Below are positions 15,043 to 23,598 of a stretch of 64,000 nt of DNA, piece by piece. The position numbers were made by a program, and so were the translations under genes. Within the stretch, counting starts at the first letter, position 1, and every line of letters starts with the position of its first letter. The notes beneath the pieces were generated by a model that was not told the DNA's origin, searched no databases, and saw only the letters and a program-made list of their open reading frames with translations. This stretch comes from an uncultured Paracoccaceae bacterium (GTDB lineage Bacteria; Pseudomonadota; Alphaproteobacteria; Rhodobacterales; Rhodobacteraceae), in the NCBI GenBank assembly GCA_947489705.1, contig CANLEQ010000003.1, positions 1 through 64,000 on the forward strand, given 5' to 3'.

Positions 15043-16986
15043 TCACCCGCGCAACGGTTCCGCGGCCGCGGCGCGGCGATAGCCCTCGACCCAGCGGGCG
15101 GCCACGGCGGCGGCGGCGTCGCTGTTGCCGGTCGCGAGGGCCTCGCGCAGCGACCGGATCGCCGAGGCGACCTCGATCTCGCTCAACGCCGCCTCGCGCA
15201 CGCAGAAGATCTTCTCGTGCCGCGTGGTGAGATGCCCTTCGCCGATGATCAGTTCCTCGTGCAGCTTCTCGCCCGGCTTGAGGCCGATCTCGACGATGTC
15301 GATGTCGCCGTCGGGATTGTCCTCGCTCCTGAGCGTGTAGCCGTGCTCGGAGATGAGGTGCTCGGCCAGTCCCCAGATCCGCACCGGATTGCCCATGTCG
15401 AGCACGTAGACTTCGCCGCCCTCGGCCATCGAGCCGGCGACGAGGACGAGGCTCACCGCCTCCTCGACCGTCATGAAGAAGCGGGTCACGTCGCGGTGGG
15501 TCACGGTGACGGGGCCGCCCCGGGCGATCTGGTCCTTGAAGAGCGGAATGACCGATCCCGACGACCCGATCACGTTGCCGAAGCGCACCATGGAGAAGAT
15601 CGTTCGATTGCTGCGCGCGGCGAGGTCCTGCACCACCAGCTCGGCCAGCCGTTTGGACGCGCCCATGACGTTGGTGGGCCGCACCGCCTTGTCGCTCGAG
15701 ACGAGGACGAACCGCTCGCAGCCGGCGCGCTCGGCCTCGCGTGCCAGCGTCCAGGTGCCCAGAACGTTGTTGGCAAGGCCCACCAGCGGGTTCTGCTCGA
15801 CCAGCGTCACGTGCTTGTAGGCCGCGGCATGCAGCACCACCTCGACGCGGTGGGTCTCGATCGCGTGACGCACCAGACGCGATTCGGTGATCGAGCCCAG
15901 CACCGCGACCAGTTCCACGCCGGCATCCTGCGCGAGCGGCGCAAGCGCCTTTTCCGTCTCGTAGAGCGCCAGTTCCGATAATTCGAAGATGACGAGCTTG
16001 CGCGGCGCGCATGTCAGCACCTGCCGGCAGAGCTCGGAGCCGATCGACCCGCCGCCCCCGGTCACCATCACCGCGCGGCCCGCGAATTCGCGCGCGGCGC
16101 GGTCGGTCTGCCGGTCGACCACGGCGCGGCCCATCAGGCGCGCCGGCGACAGCGGCACGAGCTTTTCGATCAGAGGCTCTTGGCCGATCAGCTGCGAGAA
16201 CGAGGGAAGCGCCTGCACGTCCAGCCCCTGGGCCTGGAGGCGGCGCGCGATCTGCGTTTGTTTCGGACGCGACAGAGACGGCATGGCAAGCAGGACCCGC
16301 TCGACCTTGCGCTCGGCCGCGATGGCCTCGATATCGACGGGCCGCAGCACCGGAAGCCCGGCGATGGTGAGGTTCTGAAGCGACGGGTTGTCGTCGACGA
16401 ACGCCACGGGCTCGATCTTGTCATGGGTGATCAGCGCCCGCGCGAGCTGCATGCCCGTCGTGCCGGCGCCGTAGATCAGCACCCGGCAGCGTTTGCCCTG
16501 CATCCTGTAGAACGAGATCAGCAATTCGAGCATCACGAGGCGCGACGCGGCTAGCAGCACGAAGAGGAACAGGCCGAAGACCACGAATGTCGACGGGTCG
16601 AGCGGCGCACTGGCGATCCGGTGAAGCGCCGCGGCAATCACCGCGGAAATGCCCGACAGCACCCCCACCCAGCCGATCCCCTTGGCGTCGTAGGCGTTCA
16701 GACGGATATTGGGGATCTTGAGGATCACCGACGTCACCGCCGTCATGATCAGCAGCAAAGATAGCGTCAGCACCCCGACCCAGCCGCCGAGGATCCGCCC
16801 CAGCGGATCGCCGAGCAGCGCAAGCGTCGCACAATAGGCGAAGGCCGTCAGGACGATGTCGACGGTGACGAAGACCACGCGCTTCTCGGTCCGCTCCAGA
16901 CCGGTGACGCGCCGCGAAAGCGCCGCCCGCAAGCGCCCGTACCAGCCCGGTTTCGCCGTCTTGGGCGGTGTGCTGGATTGTGTCAT
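15043..16986 (-). CDS. Membrane-bound nucleoside-diphosphate sugar 4,6-dehydratase (CapD/PglF/WbpM-like)
   Basis: A 647-residue inner-membrane enzyme. Four membrane helices fall at about 37-58, 68-88, 104-123 and 133-156. A cytosolic CoA-binding-like Rossmann domain (GAGTTG, 173-178) follows, then the catalytic SDR domain (TGGGGSIGSE, 309-318). Its active site VSSDKAVRPTNVMGASKR has Met in place of the usual SDR Tyr, as in WbpM, PglF and CapD, which convert UDP-GlcNAc to a 4-keto-6-deoxy sugar. Length is normal (about 600-660). It heads its own minus-strand unit upstream of the YjbH gene and presumably supplies a modified sugar for the surface polysaccharide. Confidence 0.93.
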   Translation of the reverse strand: MTQSSTPPKTAKPGWYGRLRAALSRRVTGLERTEKRVVFVTVDIVLTAFAYCATLALLGDPLGRILGGWVGVLTLSLLLIMTAVTSVILKIPNIRLNAYDAKGIGWVGVLSGISAVIAAALHRIASAPLDPSTFVVFGLFLFVLLAASRLVMLELLISFYRMQGKRCRVLIYGAGTTGMQLARALITHDKIEPVAFVDDNPSLQNLTIAGLPVLRPVDIEAIAAERKVERVLLAMPSLSRPKQTQIARRLQAQGLDVQALPSFSQLIGQEPLIEKLVPLSPARLMGRAVVDRQTDRAAREFAGRAVMVTGGGGSIGSELCRQVLTCAPRKLVIFELSELALYETEKALAPLAQDAGVELVAVLGSITESRLVRHAIETHRVEVVLHAAAYKHVTLVEQNPLVGLANNVLGTWTLAREAERAGCERFVLVSSDKAVRPTNVMGASKRLAELVVQDLAARSNRTIFSMVRFGNVIGSSGSVIPLFKDQIARGGPVTVTHRDVTRFFMTVEEAVSLVLVAGSMAEGGEVYVLDMGNPVRIWGLAEHLISEHGYTLRSEDNPDGDIDIVEIGLKPGEKLHEELIIGEGHLTTRHEKIFCVREAALSEIEVASAIRSLREALATGNSDAAAAVAARWVEGYRRAAAAEPLRG

Positions 16987-17133
16987 CTGCTCCTCGTGTC
17001 ACGCGGCCGCATCTTTTGCGTCGTGTGCGATCCGCCTGCGATTGGAGTGTCATACCGCAATTTGCGCGCATTCGGCAATGCGAAGGCCGCGCCGGGCGGA
17101 AAATCGCCTTGTCGAAGCGTAACGCGCGCCGTC

Positions 17134-18561
17134 TCAGCCGTCCAGATGCGCGACCGCCAGCGCGAGATCGGCCCGGAAATCCCGTGTCGCCGCGTCCTTT
17201 GCCGCCGCATTCGGCACCCGCAGGAGATAGGAGGGATGCAGCGTGAGGAGGATTTCCGTCCCGTCTGCGGCGGTCTCGAACGTGCCGCGGCGCTTGAGGA
17301 TGCCCTGCCCCGTGCCCGTGAGGCTCGCGGCGGCGGTGGCCCCCATCGCGAGGATCAATTTCGGACGGATCAGGTCGCGTTCGGCGTCGAGCCACCATTT
17401 GCACGCCTGCACCTCGCCGCCATCGGGTCGCTGATGGAGACGCCGCTTGCCACGGGGCGCGAACTTGAAATGCTTGACGGCGTTGGTCACGTAGACCCGG
17501 TCGCGATCGAGCCCGACCTCTCCGGCGATCTCGTCGAAAAGCTGTCCGGCGGGTCCGACGAAGGGCCGGCCGGCCAGATCCTCCTGATCGCCCGGTTGCT
17601 CGCCCACGATCATCAGCGGCGCATCGCGGGGCCCCTCGCCCATCACCACCTGCGTCGCGTTGCGGTGCAAGGGGCAACGCGTGCATCCCTCCGCCTCGCG
17701 GCGCAGGGCCTCGATATCGGTGGCGGCGGGGGCGTCGTCGGTCATCCTGAGCCTTTCGCTGATCCGCCCGGCCCGGATGGGCGCGAGCGAGGGTGTCGCA
17801 AGCTGCATCTCGCGGGCCCGGGCCTCGGCGCTCGCGATCATGTCGGGGATCGCCGCGGCCTCGGGGAGGTTCCGCCAGTATTTCTTCGGCATCTCCGATT
17901 GCATCGCCTGGATCTTGAGGCGCGCGGGGTTGAAGATGTTCCGGAAATACGTCGTCCAGAGACCTTCGGTCGCATCCTCCGGCAGGTCCGGCTTCGGCTG
18001 ACCGGGGGCGAGCGAGACCGCGCCGTCGGTGAAGATCAGCGTCCGGTCGGGCGTCGCGATCATCCAGTCCATGTCGCCGAAGCGCCGCGCGAAAAAGCCC
18101 GCCATCGGCTCCACGATGTGATGCTCGGGCTCGAACCAGGCGGCGAAGCGGCGGCGCGAACCCTCGGCGTCGATCTCGCGAAACCGGACGAAGGCTTTCA
18201 TCTTGTGCTTGTCGCGGCGAACCGCCTTTTCCAGCCCGCGCAGGGTGGCGAGCGCCGCGTCCCCGCGATCCTGCATCAATCCGGGCGTCTCTCGCAGGCG
18301 CCACAGGAACGCATAGAGCCGCGCGAACCGTTCGGGATCGCTGTGCCAGCAGACCGTCTGGGAGAGTTCGACGAAGCTTTTGGGCACGCTGGCGGGCTGC
18401 GTGGCGGGCCGGGTCGCGGTGCCGCCGGCAAAAAGGTCCGGCTGGGCCTCGCCATATTGCCAGATGACCTCGCCGGGAGACGTCCCCGACGCCAGAAGAT
18501 CCCGCGCCGCCGTTCGCCATGCCGCGGCCGTGTCGAGCTCGGGCACGCGGATCGTCCGCAT
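17134..18561 (-). CDS. udgX: DUF4130-UdgX fusion, uracil-DNA glycosylase family
   Basis: A 475-residue two-domain protein. Residues about 1-250 are DUF4130, the partner domain commonly fused to or beside UdgX. Residues about 280-475 are a UdgX-type member of the uracil-DNA glycosylase superfamily: active-site motif GEQPGDQEDLAGRPFVGPAG (320-339) and HPSYLLR near 442. The UdgX-specific loop is KRRLH (372-376); the equivalent His of mycobacterial UdgX forms a covalent bond with the abasic site after uracil removal. Possible Fe-S ligands are Cys293, Cys296 and Cys387; the family-4 cysteine in the strand before the loop is His364 here. It shares one base with the upstream radical SAM gene stop, so they are one operon. 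Likely function is capture or repair of damaged DNA. Confidence 0.9.
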   Translation of the reverse strand: MRTIRVPELDTAAAWRTAARDLLASGTSPGEVIWQYGEAQPDLFAGGTATRPATQPASVPKSFVELSQTVCWHSDPERFARLYAFLWRLRETPGLMQDRGDAALATLRGLEKAVRRDKHKMKAFVRFREIDAEGSRRRFAAWFEPEHHIVEPMAGFFARRFGDMDWMIATPDRTLIFTDGAVSLAPGQPKPDLPEDATEGLWTTYFRNIFNPARLKIQAMQSEMPKKYWRNLPEAAAIPDMIASAEARAREMQLATPSLAPIRAGRISERLRMTDDAPAATDIEALRREAEGCTRCPLHRNATQVVMGEGPRDAPLMIVGEQPGDQEDLAGRPFVGPAGQLFDEIAGEVGLDRDRVYVTNAVKHFKFAPRGKRRLHQRPDGGEVQACKWWLDAERDLIRPKLILAMGATAAASLTGTGQGILKRRGTFETAADGTEILLTLHPSYLLRVPNAAAKDAATRDFRADLALAVAHLDG

Positions 18562-19796
18562 CAGAAAAGGCTCAGCTGTTCCGGTGCGGGTGCGAATCTC
18601 GCCCGCAGATCGGCGGTATCGGTCAGGGCCCCGGGGCTCCAGCCGCCGGCGGTGATGAAGGCGCGCGCCTTCTTGAGGCTCGCCCCCATGCGCGTCAGAT
18701 CCTCGTAGCGCAGGGTGCGATGCCGCCGCGTGGTCAGGATCCTGTTGACGGTCTTCACGCCGAATCCCGGTATCCGCAGGAGCATCTCGCGCGGGGCGCG
18801 GTTCACGTCGAGCGGAAAGTGATGCCGGTTGCGCAGGGCCCAGGCCAGCTTCGGGTCGATCGTGAGGTCGAGATTTCCGTCCGCCGCGCCGTCGGTGATC
18901 TCGGCCAGATCGAACCCGTAGAACCGCAGCAGCCAGTCTGCCTGGTAAAGCCGATGCTCGCGTTCCAGGGGCGGACGGATCAGCGGCAGTTTCGCCGTGG
19001 AATCGGGGATCGGCGAAAAGGCCGAATAATAGACGCGCTTGAGCCCGTAACTCGCATAGAGACGCGTGGACTGGCCGAGGATCGCCGCGTCGTTCGCGCC
19101 ATCCGCGCCGACGATCATCTGCGTGCTCTGCCCCGCGGGCGCGAACCGCGCGGGGCGCTTGCCGGTATGCGAGCGGTCCTTCGACGCCTCGCGGGTGAGA
19201 CGTACATCGGCCATCGCCTTGCGGATCGTGCCGGGGTTCTTTTCGGGCGCATAGGCGCGCACCGAGGCGTCGGTCGGAAGTTCCACGTTGATCGACAGGC
19301 GATCGGCGTGGAGCCCCGCCTCCTCGATCAGCTTGGGATCGGCATCGGGGATGGTCTTGAGATGGATATAGCCGCGGAAATTGTGCTTCAGGCGCAGGTC
19401 GCGGGCGATCCGCACCATGTCGGCCATCGTGTCGTCGGGCGAGCGGATGATCCCCGAGCTGAGGAACAGGCCCTCGATGTAATTGCGCCGGTAGAATTCC
19501 AGCGTGAGGGTGACGACCTCCTCGGGCGAGAACCGCGCACGCGTGACGTTGGAGCTCACGCGATTCACGCAATAGGCGCAATCGTAGATGCAGAAATTCG
19601 TCATCAGGATCTTCAGCAGGCTGATGCAGCGCCCGTCCGGCGCGTAGGCGTGGCAGATCCCCGACCCTTCGGTCGAGCCGAGGCCGCTCCCGTCGCGGGA
19701 GCTGCGCTTGGCCGTGCCCGAGGAGGCACAGCTCGCGTCGTATTTCGCGGCGTCCGAGAGGATCGCGAGTTTCTGCTGGAGATCGAGCTTGCCCAT
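18561..19796 (-). CDS. Putative DNA modification/repair radical SAM protein
   Basis: A 411-residue radical SAM enzyme of the family always found with UdgX/DUF4130 proteins. The 4Fe-4S motif is Cys69-x3-Cys73-x2-Cys76 in FCIYDCAYCVN. A second cysteine pair (Cys48, Cys57) lies upstream. GLFLSSGIIRSPDDTM (109-124) is the SAM-binding GGE-like region. A helix-hairpin-helix DNA-binding motif, LLRIPGFGVKTVNRIL, occupies about 339-354. The reaction is unknown; DNA is the inferred substrate. The stop overlaps the start of the UdgX fusion by one base. It is the first gene of the pair, behind a short gap from ychF. Confidence 0.9.
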   Translation of the reverse strand: MGKLDLQQKLAILSDAAKYDASCASSGTAKRSSRDGSGLGSTEGSGICHAYAPDGRCISLLKILMTNFCIYDCAYCVNRVSSNVTRARFSPEEVVTLTLEFYRRNYIEGLFLSSGIIRSPDDTMADMVRIARDLRLKHNFRGYIHLKTIPDADPKLIEEAGLHADRLSINVELPTDASVRAYAPEKNPGTIRKAMADVRLTREASKDRSHTGKRPARFAPAGQSTQMIVGADGANDAAILGQSTRLYASYGLKRVYYSAFSPIPDSTAKLPLIRPPLEREHRLYQADWLLRFYGFDLAEITDGAADGNLDLTIDPKLAWALRNRHHFPLDVNRAPREMLLRIPGFGVKTVNRILTTRRHRTLRYEDLTRMGASLKKARAFITAGGWSPGALTDTADLRARFAPAPEQLSLF

Positions 19797-19873
19797 CCTC
19801 GGAACATACGTCCCGCGACCATGGCGAACAAGTGGCGAACACTGCGACGGTTTGACCCCCGCCCGGGGCGTGC

Positions 19874-20971
19874 TCAGGCGTTGAAGAGGAAATGCATGAC
19901 GTCGCCGTCCTTGACGACGTAGCTCTTGCCCTCGACCCGCATCTTGCCGGCTTCCTTGGCGCCCGCCTCGCCGCCGAGGGCCACGTAATCCTCGAACGCG
20001 GTGGTCTCGGCGCGGATGAAGCCGCGCTCGAAATCGCCGTGGATGACGCCGGCGGCCTTGGGCGCGGTCGTGTCGCGCGGAATGGTCCAGGCGCGCGCCT
20101 CCTTGGGGCCGACGGTGAAATAGGTTTGAAGGCCCAGAAGCGTGTATCCCGCCTGGATCAGCCGGTCGAGACCGGCCTCCTCGAGGCCCAGTTCCGCGAG
20201 GAATTCCGCCGCTTCCTCGGCGTCGAGCTGGGCGATCTCCTCCTCGATCTGGGCGGAGATGACGACCACGCCGGCACCCTGCTCTGCGGCCATCTCAGTG
20301 ACGGCATTCGAATGCGCGTTGCCGGTCGCGGCCTCGTCCTCGGAGACGTTGCACACGAAGAGGATCGGCTTCGACGTCAGAAGCTGGAGCATCGTCCAGG
20401 CCTTGCGGTCCTCCTCGGCGACCTCGACGAGGCGGGCCGGCTTGCCCTCTTCCAGAAGGGCCTGCGCGTCCTTCAGGAGGCGCTCCTGCTGCTGCGCCTC
20501 CTTGTCGCCGCCCTTCACCTTGCGCACGAGCCCGGCCAGGCGCTTCTCGACGCTCTCGAGATCGGCGAGCATCAGCTCGGTCTCGATCGTGTCGGCGTCC
20601 TGTACGGGATCGACGCGGCCGTCGACATGGGTGACGTCGTCATCCTCGAAACAGCGCAGGACATGCGCGATGGCGTCGCATTCGCGGATATTGGCGAGGA
20701 ACTGGTTGCCGAGGCCCTCGCCGCGGCTCGCGCCCTTCACGAGGCCCGCGATGTCGACGAAGGTCATGCGCGTCGGCACGATCTGCTTCGACTTGGCGAT
20801 CTCGGCCAGCCGCGTGAGCCGCGTGTCGGGAACCGCCACCTCGCCGACATTGGGCTCGATCGTGCAGAAGGGAAAGTTGGCCGCCTGGGCGGCGGCGGTC
20901 CTGGTCAGCGCGTTGAACAGCGTGGACTTGCCCACATTGGGCATACCCACGATCCCCATCTTGAATCCCAT
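19874..20971 (-). CDS. ychF: Redox-regulated ATPase YchF (Obg family)
   Basis: A 365-residue ribosome-associated P-loop NTPase (YchF/EngD) that prefers ATP over GTP and takes part in stress and translation control. The P-loop is GMPNVGKS (residues 9-16); FVDIAGLVKGASRGEGLGNQF is the switch region with the family's tolerant base-specificity loop further on (FVCNVSEDE). A coiled-coil arm lies at about 125-200 and a TGS domain at the C-terminus. Length matches the usual 363-366. In many genomes it neighbours pth; here it does not. It is probably a single-gene unit. Confidence 0.95.
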   Translation of the reverse strand: MGFKMGIVGMPNVGKSTLFNALTRTAAAQAANFPFCTIEPNVGEVAVPDTRLTRLAEIAKSKQIVPTRMTFVDIAGLVKGASRGEGLGNQFLANIRECDAIAHVLRCFEDDDVTHVDGRVDPVQDADTIETELMLADLESVEKRLAGLVRKVKGGDKEAQQQERLLKDAQALLEEGKPARLVEVAEEDRKAWTMLQLLTSKPILFVCNVSEDEAATGNAHSNAVTEMAAEQGAGVVVISAQIEEEIAQLDAEEAAEFLAELGLEEAGLDRLIQAGYTLLGLQTYFTVGPKEARAWTIPRDTTAPKAAGVIHGDFERGFIRAETTAFEDYVALGGEAGAKEAGKMRVEGKSYVVKDGDVMHFLFNA

Positions 20972-21033
20972 GACGCATTCCTTCCGTTCGGCAACCGCGC
21001 CCCCTCTAGTCGGGCGCGCGGGGCTCTACAAGG

Positions 21034-21228
21034 TCAGTAGCGGTCGCGCCGGTCCGCATGCGACTGATAGATCAGGATCCATGCCAGCAGGATGAACATG
21101 GGATGCGTCAGCCCGCCGGAGAAGATGATCGCCGGCACCCAAATGATGAAGGTGATGATCGAGGTGAAGATCCGGCCGGCCAGCAGGATCGACAGCGGGG
21201 GGAGGAAGAGTGCGAGTACATAATTCAT
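21034..21228 (-). CDS. YqaE/Pmp3-family small membrane protein
   Basis: A small hydrophobic protein of the Pmp3/YqaE family, which in yeast and plants affects membrane potential and salt tolerance. The family block LALFLPPLSILLAGR is followed by IITFIIWVPAIIF, giving two membrane helices; a third, MFILLAWILIYQ, extends beyond the usual 52-60 residues. The ATG at 21228 gives 64 residues and places the N-terminus as in relatives, with GGTGGGG just ahead. A TTG at 21264 would add 12 residues and cannot be excluded. It is divergent from trpA. Role in salt stress is inference. Confidence 0.72.
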   Translation of the reverse strand: MNYVLALFLPPLSILLAGRIFTSIITFIIWVPAIIFSGGLTHPMFILLAWILIYQSHADRRDRY

Positions 21229-21317
21229 GCCCCACCAGATAGGGTTCCGCCGCGCATTGGACAATATCCGCCACGCTGCATAAGGATGCCTGAAATCAGC
21301 CAGAGTCGGGAGGCAGA

Positions 21318-22109
21318 ATGGGCCGTATCGCAGCGCGTTTCGCGAAACTGAACACCGAGGGGCGCAAGGCCTTCGTCAGCTACATCATGGCCGGCGATCC
21401 GGATTACCGCGGCTCGCTCGACCTGATGACGGGGATGCCCGGCGCGGGCGTCGACATCATCGAGCTTGGCCTGCCCTTCACCGATCCGATGGCCGATGGC
21501 GAGACGATCCAGCTCGCCGGCCAGCGTGCGCTGGCGGGCGGCCAGACGCTGAAGAAGACGCTGGAGATGGTGGCGGACTTCCGGACGCGCGACGACGAGA
21601 CGCCGATCGTCGTCATGGGATACTACAACCCGATCTATTCGCACGGCGTGGAGGAATTCCTCGACGATGCGAAGGCGGCGGGCGTCGACGGGCTGATCGT
21701 GGTGGACCTGCCACCCGAGGAGGACGACGAGCTTTGCGTGCCCGCGATGCGCAAGGGCATCGATTTCATCCGTCTCGCCACGCCCACGACCGACGATGCG
21801 CGCCTGCCCGCGGTCCTGACCAACACGAGCGGCTTCGTCTATTACGTCTCGATCACCGGGATCACCGGTGCCGCGGCGCCGCAGCCCTCCGACGTGGCCC
21901 CCGAAGTCGAACGGATCAAGGCCAGGACCGACCTGCCCGTCATCGTGGGCTTCGGCATCCGTACCCCCGAGGCCGCGAAGGGCATCGCCGAGATCGCCGA
22001 TGGCTGCGTCGTCGGCTCGGCGATCGTGGCCGAGCAGGCGCAGGGCAAGTCGGTCGACGAGGTGCTGGCCTTCGTGCGCAGTCTGTCGGAGGGCGCGCAT
22101 CAGGCATGA
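21318..22109 (+). CDS. trpA: Tryptophan synthase alpha subunit
   Basis: A 263-residue TIM-barrel subunit that cleaves indole-3-glycerol phosphate to indole and glyceraldehyde 3-phosphate, passing indole to TrpB. The catalytic pair sits at Glu49 and Asp60 in [14 protein letters not shown], the same numbers as in E. coli; the phosphate-binding region is [14 protein letters not shown] near the C-terminus. GGGAGG precedes the ATG. It is separated from trpB and trpF, which are some 9 kb to the right on the other strand, so subunit expression is not coordinated by one operon. It is followed on the same strand by the NADH dehydrogenase gene. Confidence 0.96.
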   Translation: MGRIAARFAKLNTEGRKAFVSYIMAGDPDYRGSLDLMTGMPGAGVDIIELGLPFTDPMADGETIQLAGQRALAGGQTLKKTLEMVADFRTRDDETPIVVMGYYNPIYSHGVEEFLDDAKAAGVDGLIVVDLPPEEDDELCVPAMRKGIDFIRLATPTTDDARLPAVLTNTSGFVYYVSITGITGAAAPQPSDVAPEVERIKARTDLPVIVGFGIRTPEAAKGIAEIADGCVVGSAIVAEQAQGKSVDEVLAFVRSLSEGAHQA

Positions 22110-22205
22110 GGCAGCGCCGCTGATTTCGCGTCGCCCGCGCGCAAAACCGGTCTATACCGATATCATCGGGGCGCGCGTGCCCATATCGGACGAGGAGGAC
22201 TGCCT

Positions 22206-23513
22206 GTGACCGAGCGCAAGACCCAGATCGTCGTGGTCGGAGGCGGCGCCGCGGGCCTCGGCCTCGCCCGCAAGCTCGGCAAGAGGTACGGCCGCGCCCG
22301 GCACGACATCATCCTCGTCGACCGCAACCGGTCGCATATCTGGAAACCCTTGCTGCACGAGGTGGCGGCGGGATCGCTCGACCCGAACCTCGAGGATGTC
22401 GGGTATGGCGGTCATGCCGCGCTCTGGGGATACCGGTTCTTCAACGCCGCGATCGAGAGCATCGAACGGGAGAACCGGACGATCACCACCGCCCCCCTGC
22501 TCGACGAGGAGGGAGAGGTCGTCGTCGACCGCCACGTGCTGCGCTACGATTATCTGGTGCTGGCGATGGGGGGCGTGTCCAACGATTTCGGGATCGAGGG
22601 CGTGCGGGAACATGCCATGTTCCTCGAGGATCGCCGGCAGGCGGACCGGTTCCGGCAGGTCCTGCTCAACGCCTGCCTGAACGTCAACGCGCGCCGGCGG
22701 GACGACCCCGACGCCAGGCTCTCGATCTGCATCGTCGGCGGCGGGGCCACGGGGGTCGAGCTTTCGGCGGAGCTGGTCAACTGCGCGAAGACGCTGCGCG
22801 ATTACGGTCTCGAGGTCTTCGACGAGAGCGCGCTCGAGCTGCATCTGCTGGAGGCCGGGCCGCGACTCCTGCCCGCGCTGGAGCCCGACATCGCGCAAGG
22901 CGTCCGCGACGAGCTCGAGGGCCTCGGCGTCGACGTGCGCACCGGTGCCATGGTCGAACGGCTCGAACGCGGCCGCATCCACATCAGGGACGGCGACACG
23001 CTCGAGGCGCGGATGATCCTCTGGGCCGCCGGCGTGCGCGGCGACCGGAGCGTGGCACGGATGAGCGATCTGGAGCTCACCAAGCTCGACCAGTTCGTGG
23101 TCGAGCCGACGCTTCGCAGCACGCGCGACGAGCGCATCTTCGCCATCGGCGACTGCGCCTCCTGCACCCTGCCCGGATCCGAGCGGCCGGTCCCGCCGCG
23201 GGCGCAATCGGCGCAGCAGATGGCGGATTGCGTGTTCGACAATCTCGACCGCGCGCAAAAGGGCGAGCCGCTGCGCGATTTCGTCTACAAAGATCGCGGC
23301 GCGCTCGTCTCACTCAGCCGCTTCGCCACCCTGGGCAGCGTCCGGACCGGATCGGGCGGCGGCGTGGCGGTCGAGGGCCGGATCGCCCGCGCGGCCTACA
23401 TGTCGCTCTACAGACTTCATCTGCTGTCGATCCACGGCTGGCTGCGCGGCTCGGTGCAGATCGTCGCGGCCAAGATCAACAAGGTCGTGCGCCCCACTGT
23501 CAAGCTGCACTGA
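22206..23513 (+). CDS. Type II NADH:quinone oxidoreductase (NDH-2-like)
   Basis: A 435-residue FAD-dependent pyridine nucleotide-disulfide oxidoreductase of NDH-2 type, which transfers electrons from NADH to the quinone pool without pumping protons. The FAD Rossmann motif GGGAAGLGLA lies at residues 12-21, the NAD site at GGGATGVELSAEL (about 181-193), and FAIGDCA is the C-terminal FAD motif. PRAQSAQQMAD and a hydrophobic, basic tail (about 390-435) suit a peripheral membrane protein. The start is GTG 22206, with GAGGAGGA a few bases upstream. Its neighbour is a flavin L-lactate dehydrogenase, another quinone-reducing enzyme. Confidence 0.87.
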   Translation: MTERKTQIVVVGGGAAGLGLARKLGKRYGRARHDIILVDRNRSHIWKPLLHEVAAGSLDPNLEDVGYGGHAALWGYRFFNAAIESIERENRTITTAPLLDEEGEVVVDRHVLRYDYLVLAMGGVSNDFGIEGVREHAMFLEDRRQADRFRQVLLNACLNVNARRRDDPDARLSICIVGGGATGVELSAELVNCAKTLRDYGLEVFDESALELHLLEAGPRLLPALEPDIAQGVRDELEGLGVDVRTGAMVERLERGRIHIRDGDTLEARMILWAAGVRGDRSVARMSDLELTKLDQFVVEPTLRSTRDERIFAIGDCASCTLPGSERPVPPRAQSAQQMADCVFDNLDRAQKGEPLRDFVYKDRGALVSLSRFATLGSVRTGSGGGVAVEGRIARAAYMSLYRLHLLSIHGWLRGSVQIVAAKINKVVRPTVKLH

Positions 23514-23598
23514 CCGCCCTGCGGCGGCATCGCGTTTGCGCCGCCCTGTCCGGTCGGCTAGAGCTTGGCCGTCGCGCGTTTCACCGGGAGGATCATCC

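Noticed and set aside
12768-15230. Very long plus-strand open frame opposite the YjbF/YjbH genes
   Set aside because: It is an antisense shadow of high-GC coding DNA: Arg/Gly/Ala/Asp-rich, no domain, and it lies over two well-supported genes.
21337-21348. GTTTCGCGAAAC, a shorter relative of the GTTTCGCG palindrome
   Set aside because: It is only 12 bases with a shorter core and lies inside the trpA coding sequence; likely chance.
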